Below, in pieces: positions 59,342 to 64,000 of a stretch of 64,000 nucleotides of DNA; position 1 is the stretch's first letter, and the number at the start of each line of letters is the position of its first letter. Source of the stretch: Thermaerobacter sp. FW80. GTDB taxonomy: Bacteria; Bacillota; Sulfobacillia; Thermaerobacterales; Thermaerobacteraceae. Made by a program: the position numbers and the translations under genes. The notes below the pieces were generated by a model. The model was given only the letters and a program-made list of their open reading frames with translations. It searched no databases and was not told the DNA's origin. The stretch spans positions 719,245 through 783,244 of the forward strand of contig NZ_CP037895.1 of NCBI RefSeq assembly GCF_004634385.1, in the 5' to 3' direction.

Positions 59342-60094
59342 TTAAATCTTCTCGACCTGCGTGAAGTCCAGCTCCACGGGCGTCTCGCGCCCGAACATGG
59401 ACACCAGGACGCGCAGCTTGCCCTTTTGGTGGTCGATGCTCTCCACCTGGCCGATGAAGCCCTCGAAGGGTCCCTCCGTCACCTTGACCGACTCGCCCAC
59501 CTCGAAGCGGATCAGCGGCCGGGGCTCGTCCACGCCCATCTGGCGCCGGATCTGCTCGACCTCCGACGGCAGCAGCGGCGTGGGCTTGTTGCCCGCCCCC
59601 ACGAAGCCCGTCACGCCTGGCGTGTTGCGGACCACGTACCAGGACTCGTCGGTCATGATCATCTCCACCAGCACGTACCCCGGGAAGACCTTGCGCTGGA
59701 CGGTGCGCCGCTTGCCGTCCTTGACCTCGATGGCCTCCTCCGTCGGCACGAGCACCTCGAAGATCTTGTCCTGCATGCCCATGGTCCGCACGTGCTTCTC
59801 GATGTTCGCCTTGACCTTGTTCTCGTAGCCGGCGTACGTGTGGATGACGTACCACTGCCGGCGGGGATCGCGAGCCGCCTCGGCGGGCCGTCCGCCCTCC
59901 GCCGCCTGCGCACCTTGCTCGCCGGCCTCCTGGGCGACGTCGGCCCCGGCCTCGGCGCGCCCGTTCGCCGCCGCCCCCCGTCCGGTCGAGGCGGCGTCGG
60001 CGGAGCGCGCCGACGCCGCCTCGACCGGATCGGCATGGGCCGCGTCCGAGGCCGGTTCGTCCGGGATGAAGTCCGCCTGCCGCTCGTTCGCCAT
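59342..60094 (-). CDS. nusG: Transcription factor NusG with long N-terminal extension
   Basis: 250 residues. The NGN domain starts at about residue 78 (QWYVIHTYAGYENKVKANIEKHV), with FPGYVLVEMIMTDESWYVVRNTPGVTGFVG; the KOW domain is at EGPFEGFIGQVESIDHQKGKLRVLVSMFGRETPVELDF. The first ~75 residues are an Ala/Glu/Asp-rich extension absent from most NusG. Its DNA contains a 21-bp perfect inverted repeat (59982-60028) and an exact dispersed word (60051-60062, read as DEPAS). NusG binds RNA polymerase and controls pausing and elongation. Confidence 0.97.
   Translation of the reverse strand: MANERQADFIPDEPASDAAHADPVEAASARSADAASTGRGAAANGRAEAGADVAQEAGEQGAQAAEGGRPAEAARDPRRQWYVIHTYAGYENKVKANIEKHVRTMGMQDKIFEVLVPTEEAIEVKDGKRRTVQRKVFPGYVLVEMIMTDESWYVVRNTPGVTGFVGAGNKPTPLLPSEVEQIRRQMGVDEPRPLIRFEVGESVKVTEGPFEGFIGQVESIDHQKGKLRVLVSMFGRETPVELDFTQVEKI
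59982..60028. repeat. 21-bp perfect inverted repeat inside nusG
   Basis: Arms 59982-60002 and 60008-60028 are perfect complements around GAGCG. They encode the PVEAASARSADAASTGR stretch of the NusG extension. In the mRNA this would form a very stable hairpin about 65-110 nt after the start codon. Confidence 0.9.
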
Positions 60095-60240
60095 GGTCGC
60101 GGGTTCCTCGGGAGGAACCCGTCACCCCCTTCGCCACGTCCCGGCATCCACCGCGGGTGCGGGGTCAGTCGCTCCGGGCCCGCGGCGCCCCTCCGTCGAC
60201 GCGGTCGGGCCCCGTCCGGCGGGCGCCGGCACCGGCCCGC

Positions 60241-60269
60241 CACCTCGCCGGCCGGTGGCCGGCGAGGTG
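60241..60269 (-). terminator. Hairpin between secE and nusG
   Basis: A perfect 13-bp stem CACCTCGCCGGCC and its complement with a GGT loop, 42 bp past the secE stop. No T tract follows. Attenuation or processing site. Confidence 0.6.
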
Positions 60270-60310
60270 CAGACGGCCTGGCGGGCGGCCCCCGCGCCAG
60301 GCCATGCGCA

Positions 60311-60526
60311 TCAGCCGGGAAGGATCAACTCCAGGATCTCGCGGATCACGAAGTCGGCCACCCAGATCAGGGCCGCCAGGAAGGCGACGGTGCCCAGCAC
60401 CACCGCCGTGTACGTGACGGTCTGCCGGCGGTCGGGCCAGACCACCCGGCGCAGCTCGGCCCCGGTCTGGCGGAAGAACCGGGCCACCCGCTCCCAGGCC
60501 CCACGCAAGGACGAACCCCTGCGCAT
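60311..60526 (-). CDS. secE: Protein translocase subunit SecE
   Basis: 71 residues from ATG at 60526 with GGAAGGGA upstream. One membrane helix (TYTAVVLGTVAFLAALIWVADFVI) follows the conserved amphipathic segment FFRQTGAELRRVVWPDRRQTV. It braces SecY. Standard single-pass form, next to nusG. Confidence 0.96.
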   Translation of the reverse strand: MRRGSSLRGAWERVARFFRQTGAELRRVVWPDRRQTVTYTAVVLGTVAFLAALIWVADFVIREILELILPG

Positions 60527-61148
60527 CGCCGCATCCCTTCCTGCCGCCCCGGCCGGTCGGCTGCCCGTCGCCGGCGGGAGGGCCGTTCCGCGTTGCCGCA
60601 CCATGGCACCGTCACCTCACACGGGCAAAAAAAGAAAGCCTTCCTGTCAAGCTCGATTTGTCGACTTCAGACCACTACGACCGCTGCGCCACCTCAGGAA
60701 ATCGCCGGGCACCCTGCCCTGGCCACCCGTCGCCGGGACGCCGATCCCAAGCCTGTCGCCGGGACCGCCGCCCCCACACCCCCCGGTGGTCGAAGGCTTC
60801 CCCTGCTTGCCCGGGAGGCTTGCCCGAGACGAGCCCTCCACGAGCCACTGGGCGGCCCGAGCCGCCTGGGCCACGCGAGACACCGGTGGGCGACCAGCGC
60901 CTCGGTCGGGAGCCTCCGCGCCCGGCCCGCGGCCACCGCCCGCGACCACGCCCAACGGCCCACGCGCCGCGCGCCCGCCACGATGCCGTGCAACCCAGCG
61001 CGCGGGCGGGTCTTCGATGTCCACGGCGCCCCCGGGCCGATGCCTACGACACTGGACGAAGGAGCGAACCCCTACGGAGAACCTGGTCGGCCGAACCCCG
61101 TCGGACGGGTCGCGGTGCGACCTCGCACAGCTCGCACAGACAGAAAAT
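60527..61148. other. 622-bp spacer between tRNA-Trp and secE
   Basis: No supported gene. A T-rich run on the minus strand (TTTCTTTTTTTGCC, about 60625-60640) follows a weak stem and may end the tRNA-Trp transcript. A lone TTGACA (60648-60653, minus) has no matching -10. The rest is GC-rich without clear structure. Confidence 0.5.
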
Positions 61149-61226
61149 TGGCAGGCCCGGAGGGATTCGAACCCCCAACCTGCGGATTTGGAGTCCGCCG
61201 CTCTAACCAGTTCGAGCTACGGGCCT
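61149..61226 (-). tRNA. tRNA-Trp (anticodon CCA)
   Basis: Acceptor AGGCCCG with CGGGCCT, D arm TAGCTCGAACTGGTTAGAGC, anticodon stem-loop CGGACTCCAAATCCG (anticodon CCA), T arm GGGGGTTCGAATCCC. G discriminator and an encoded CCA end (61149-61151). It lies between rpmG and secE, as in many bacteria. Confidence 0.97.
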
Positions 61227-61252
61227 GCGTGGTTCCGCTCGCGAGCGGTTTG

Positions 61253-61281
61253 ATTATACCCGGCCGCACCGCGCCGGTCAA
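61253..61281 (-). promoter_or_regulatory. SigA-type promoter of tRNA-Trp (and perhaps secE-nusG)
   Basis: On the minus strand, TTGACC (61276-61281), a 17-bp spacer and a perfect TATAAT (61253-61258), 27 bp before the tRNA. Confidence 0.9.
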
Positions 61282-61311
61282 CGCAGCGCGACCCGCCCCG
61301 GACGCCCCCGG

Positions 61312-61461
61312 TCAGCGGGTCTCGCGATGCACCGTGTGGCGGCGACACCACTTGCAGTACTTGCGCAGCTCGAGCCGCCCGGGATGGGTGCGCTTGTTCT
61401 TCGTGGTCGCGTAGTTGCGCCGCTTGCACTCGCTGCACTCCAGATTGATGACCACCCGCAT
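61312..61461 (-). CDS. rpmG: Ribosomal protein L33, zinc type
   Basis: 49 residues. [24 protein letters not shown], then [25 protein letters not shown] and CKWC form the zinc site. ATG at 61461 with GGAGGAA upstream. It lies between tuf2 and tRNA-Trp. Confidence 0.97.
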   Translation of the reverse strand: MRVVINLECSECKRRNYATTKNKRTHPGRLELRKYCKWCRRHTVHRETR

Positions 61462-61552
61462 CGCTCATTCCTCCGTCTGCGACCCTCTGCCAGCGGCGGG
61501 ACCCCTTCCGCCAGGGTCGGATCCCTGTGGCGCAAGCCGGTACGGCGTCAAG

Positions 61553-61581
61553 AATGTAGCACGGGGCAGGGCGCCTGTCAA
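61553..61581 (-). promoter_or_regulatory. SigA-type promoter of rpmG
   Basis: On the minus strand, a perfect TTGACA (61576-61581), a 17-bp spacer and TACATT (61553-61558), about 90 bp before rpmG. Confidence 0.88.
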
Positions 61582-61663
61582 AGCGCCGTCCTGCCCCGCC
61601 CCGTCCAGCCGTCGGATCCCGGCCCGGCCGGCAGGAACCCGACCGCCCGGTCACCCCGCCCGG

Positions 61664-62851
<1,188 letters not shown>

Positions 62852-62913
62852 AGGGCCGACACCCTCCCGATCAGCACGGTGGTTCCAGGCATTCCGCCCA
62901 AACAAGCGGTTCT

Positions 62914-62942
62914 ATTGTACTGATCTGGCTGGGGCGGGACAA
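62914..62942 (-). promoter_or_regulatory. SigA-type promoter of tuf2
   Basis: On the minus strand, TTGTCC (62937-62942), a 17-bp spacer and TACAAT (62914-62919), 63 bp before the start codon. It allows tuf2 expression apart from the tRNA genes. Confidence 0.85.
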
Positions 62943-63158
62943 GCGGCGCCCGCACGCGCCCGCTCCAGCCCAGGCGGCGCCGCAGGCCGAATCGTCCCGC
63001 GCCCCGCGCGGCGCGGACCGCCACCCTCGTCCCGCAGGCGGGGCCGACGGGGTGCCGCTGGATGGGCAGCGCGGCGGGGCGCCGCGGGGCGCCCCGCGGC
63101 CCGGCGCCACGGCCGCCCTGGCGGCCGCCCACGAAGGCGCGGGTGCCGAAGAAGCCAC

Positions 63159-63237
63159 GGGGGCGCAGTCGCCCCGCAGCACGGCGGGGCGACTGCGCCC
63201 CCCCACAATGGAACGGGGCGCCCTCTTCGGCGCCCCG
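63159..63237 (-). terminator. Two hairpins between tRNA-Thr(GGT) and tuf2
   Basis: First (nearest the tRNA): a 9-bp stem CGGGGCGCC with loop CTCTTC (63214-63237). Second: a perfect 19-bp stem with a 6-nt loop (63159-63202). Neither has a T tract on the minus strand. They probably end or process the tRNA transcript before the tuf2 promoter. Confidence 0.65.
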
Positions 63238-63246
63238 ACTGGGCTG

Positions 63247-63319
63247 AGCTGCCGGGCGGAATCGAACCGCCGACACCAGCCTTACCATGGCTGTGCTCTA
63301 CCGACTGAGCTACGGCAGC
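63247..63319 (-). tRNA. tRNA-Thr (anticodon GGT)
   Basis: Acceptor GCTGCCG with CGGCAGC, D arm TAGCTCAGTCGGTAGAGC, anticodon stem CAGCC/GGCTG around ATGGTAA (anticodon GGT), T arm GGCGGTTCGATTCCGCC. CCA not encoded. Confidence 0.97.
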
Positions 63320-63359
63320 CCGGGGCCGTCACAGGCCCGCGATACAGAGACCATCGCAA

Positions 63360-63436
<77 letters not shown>

Positions 63437-63441
63437 TCGTG

Positions 63442-63524
63442 TGGAGAGGGCTGGATTCGAACCAGCGAAGGCATACGCCAGCAGATTTACAGTCTGCCCC
63501 GTTTGGCCGCTTCGGTACCTCTCC
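63442..63524 (-). tRNA. tRNA-Tyr (anticodon GTA)
   Basis: 83 nt with a long variable arm. Acceptor GGAGAGG with CCTCTCC, anticodon stem-loop CAGACTGTAAATCTG (anticodon GTA), T arm GCTGGTTCGAATCCAGC. Six bases separate it from tRNA-fMet. CCA not encoded. Confidence 0.97.
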
Positions 63525-63588
63525 ATGCCTCGGCACGCCGCCGTGACGGCCGCCACCGCGCGGACCGTCGGGCGCGATGCCGCTTCCT

Positions 63589-63597
63589 ATTATAGCA
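63589..63597 (-). promoter_or_regulatory. Extended -10 promoter between tRNA-Thr(TGT) and tRNA-Tyr
   Basis: TGCTATAAT on the minus strand, an extended -10 box, about 65 bp before tRNA-Tyr. No -35 at the right distance (a TTGACA lies only 7 bp upstream). Confidence 0.55.
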
Positions 63598-63637
63598 GGC
63601 CTGTCAAGCGACCCCGGGGCCGGCGATCGGAGATCGG

Positions 63638-63709
63638 AGCTGGCGGACGGATTCGAACCGACAACCTGCCGCTTACAAGGCGGCTGCTCTACCGTTGAGC
63701 TACGCCAGC
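63638..63709 (-). tRNA. tRNA-Thr (anticodon TGT)
   Basis: Acceptor GCTGGCG with CGCCAGC, D arm TAGCTCAACGGTAGAGC, anticodon stem GCCGC/GCGGC around CTTGTAA (anticodon TGT), T arm TCGGTTCGAATCCG. CCA not encoded. Confidence 0.97.
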
Positions 63710-63730
63710 ACGCTCCCGACCGCACCCCCG

Positions 63731-63759
63731 ATGATACCACGGGACGGCGGCGCCCGCAA
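63731..63759 (-). promoter_or_regulatory. Promoter of the tRNA cluster
   Basis: On the minus strand, TTGCGG (63754-63759), a 17-bp spacer and TATCAT (63731-63736), 22 bp before tRNA-Thr(TGT). Confidence 0.7.
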
Positions 63760-63884
63760 CGCCCGGCCGCCGGCCCTGGGCCACCCCGGCTCCCCGCCGC
63801 CGCCATCGTCCTCCTCCCGGCGTCCGCGCGCCGCCGCCTGGCCCACCGCCGGGGGCCCGGCCGGTGCTTCCCCAACCGGACGAA

Positions 63885-63910
63885 CGGCGCCACCGGGGAC
63901 GGTGGCGCCG
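63885..63910 (-). terminator. Hairpin after the sigma factor gene
   Basis: A perfect 10-bp stem CGGCGCCACC/GGTGGCGCCG with a 6-nt loop, 18 bp past the stop of the partial sigma gene. No long T tract. A second palindrome overlaps the stop codon (about 63917-63943). Confidence 0.65.
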
Positions 63911-63927
63911 ACGCGCCGGCCCGGGCG

Positions 63928-64000
63928 TCACGCCCGGGCCGGTTGGTCCAGCTGCTGGTTGCGCGACTCGATGTACCGCTCCAGCTTGCGCTTGACGCGC
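63928..64000 (-). CDS. sigH: C-terminal end of a SigH-like sigma factor (runs off window)
   Basis: Only about 23 residues are inside the window: RVKRKLERYIESRNQQLDQPARA then stop. RVKRKLE-Y matches the end of the SigH (Spo0H) family, which precedes the tRNA-tuf-rpmG-secE-nusG block in many Firmicutes. The call rests on this short piece and on context. Confidence 0.6.
   Translation of the reverse strand, partial: RVKRKLERYIESRNQQLDQPARA

Noticed and set aside
60625-60653. TTGACA and T-rich stretch before secE as a secE promoter
   Set aside because: No -10-like sequence lies 16-18 bp downstream of the TTGACA. The T run may instead mark the end of the tRNA-Trp transcript.
60655-60720. tRNA-like fragment (GAGGTGGCGCAGCGGTCG on the minus strand)
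   Set aside because: No acceptor partner or T arm could be found, so no cloverleaf forms.
63600-63611. TTGACA upstream of TATAAT before tRNA-Tyr
   Set aside because: Only 7 bp separate the two boxes, far from the 16-18 bp needed. The TATAAT is kept as an extended -10 instead.

Overview
The window looks like chromosomal DNA from a very GC-rich, thermophile-like Firmicute. Thermaerobacter or a close relative is my inference; no search was run. The support is the extreme GC content, strong GGAGG ribosome sites, GTG and TTG starts, a zinc-type adenylate kinase, zinc-type S14, L36 and L33, an L7Ae-like gene between rpoC and rpsL, a KOW-domain gene before infA, an ECF transporter core with truA after the alpha operon, and the tail of a SigH-like sigma factor before the tRNA-tuf block.

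Layout. Positions 1-8270 carry the start of pgk, gap, a P-loop/Asp23 protein and hemL on the minus strand, then lgt (+), an HTH regulator (-) and a glutamate-semialdehyde dehydrogenase gene (+). Positions 8420-10220 hold a Fur-family regulator, an HtrA/PDZ protein that has lost its whole catalytic triad, and tRNA-Arg. Positions 10990-17973 are the most unusual stretch: two different ArsA/Get3-like ATPases, two paralogous small proteins with a shared MLGIP...LPYA core, a possible thioredoxin-fold protein, an uncharacterised protein translationally coupled to one ATPase, a one-pass membrane protein, and cstA. Positions 18890-21861 carry a hypothetical gene and accC with a strong terminator.

From 22020 to the end nearly everything is on the minus strand and forms one large block of translation and transcription genes. 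In transcription order it reads: sigH (partial), tRNA-Thr, tRNA-Tyr, tRNA-fMet, tRNA-Thr, tuf2, rpmG, tRNA-Trp, secE, nusG, rplK, rplA, rplJ, rplL, rpoB, rpoC, L7Ae-like, rpsL, rpsG, fusA, tuf1, the S10 operon, the spc operon without rpmD, secY, adk, map, KOW gene, infA, rpmJ, rpsM, rpsK, rpoA, rplQ, ecfA1, ecfA2, ecfT, truA, rplM, rpsI. Clear SigA-type promoters (near TTGACA, 17-18 bp spacer, near TATAAT) precede fur, tRNA-Arg, rplM, the KOW-infA group, the L7Ae-rpsL group, tRNA-Trp, rpmG, tuf2 and the first tRNA. An L10 leader lies before rplJ.

Three signals run across genes. First, a 12-bp word, GGACGAACCGGC, with close variants, occurs about 19 times in both orientations, mostly in spacers and in poorly conserved protein tails; it resembles an uptake-type or other genome-wide signal. 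Second, long perfect GC-rich hairpins sit in many spacers of the secE-to-rpsG segment, plus one inside nusG. Third, the two tuf genes are identical over their last ~940 bp but differ near the 5' end, as expected of gene conversion.
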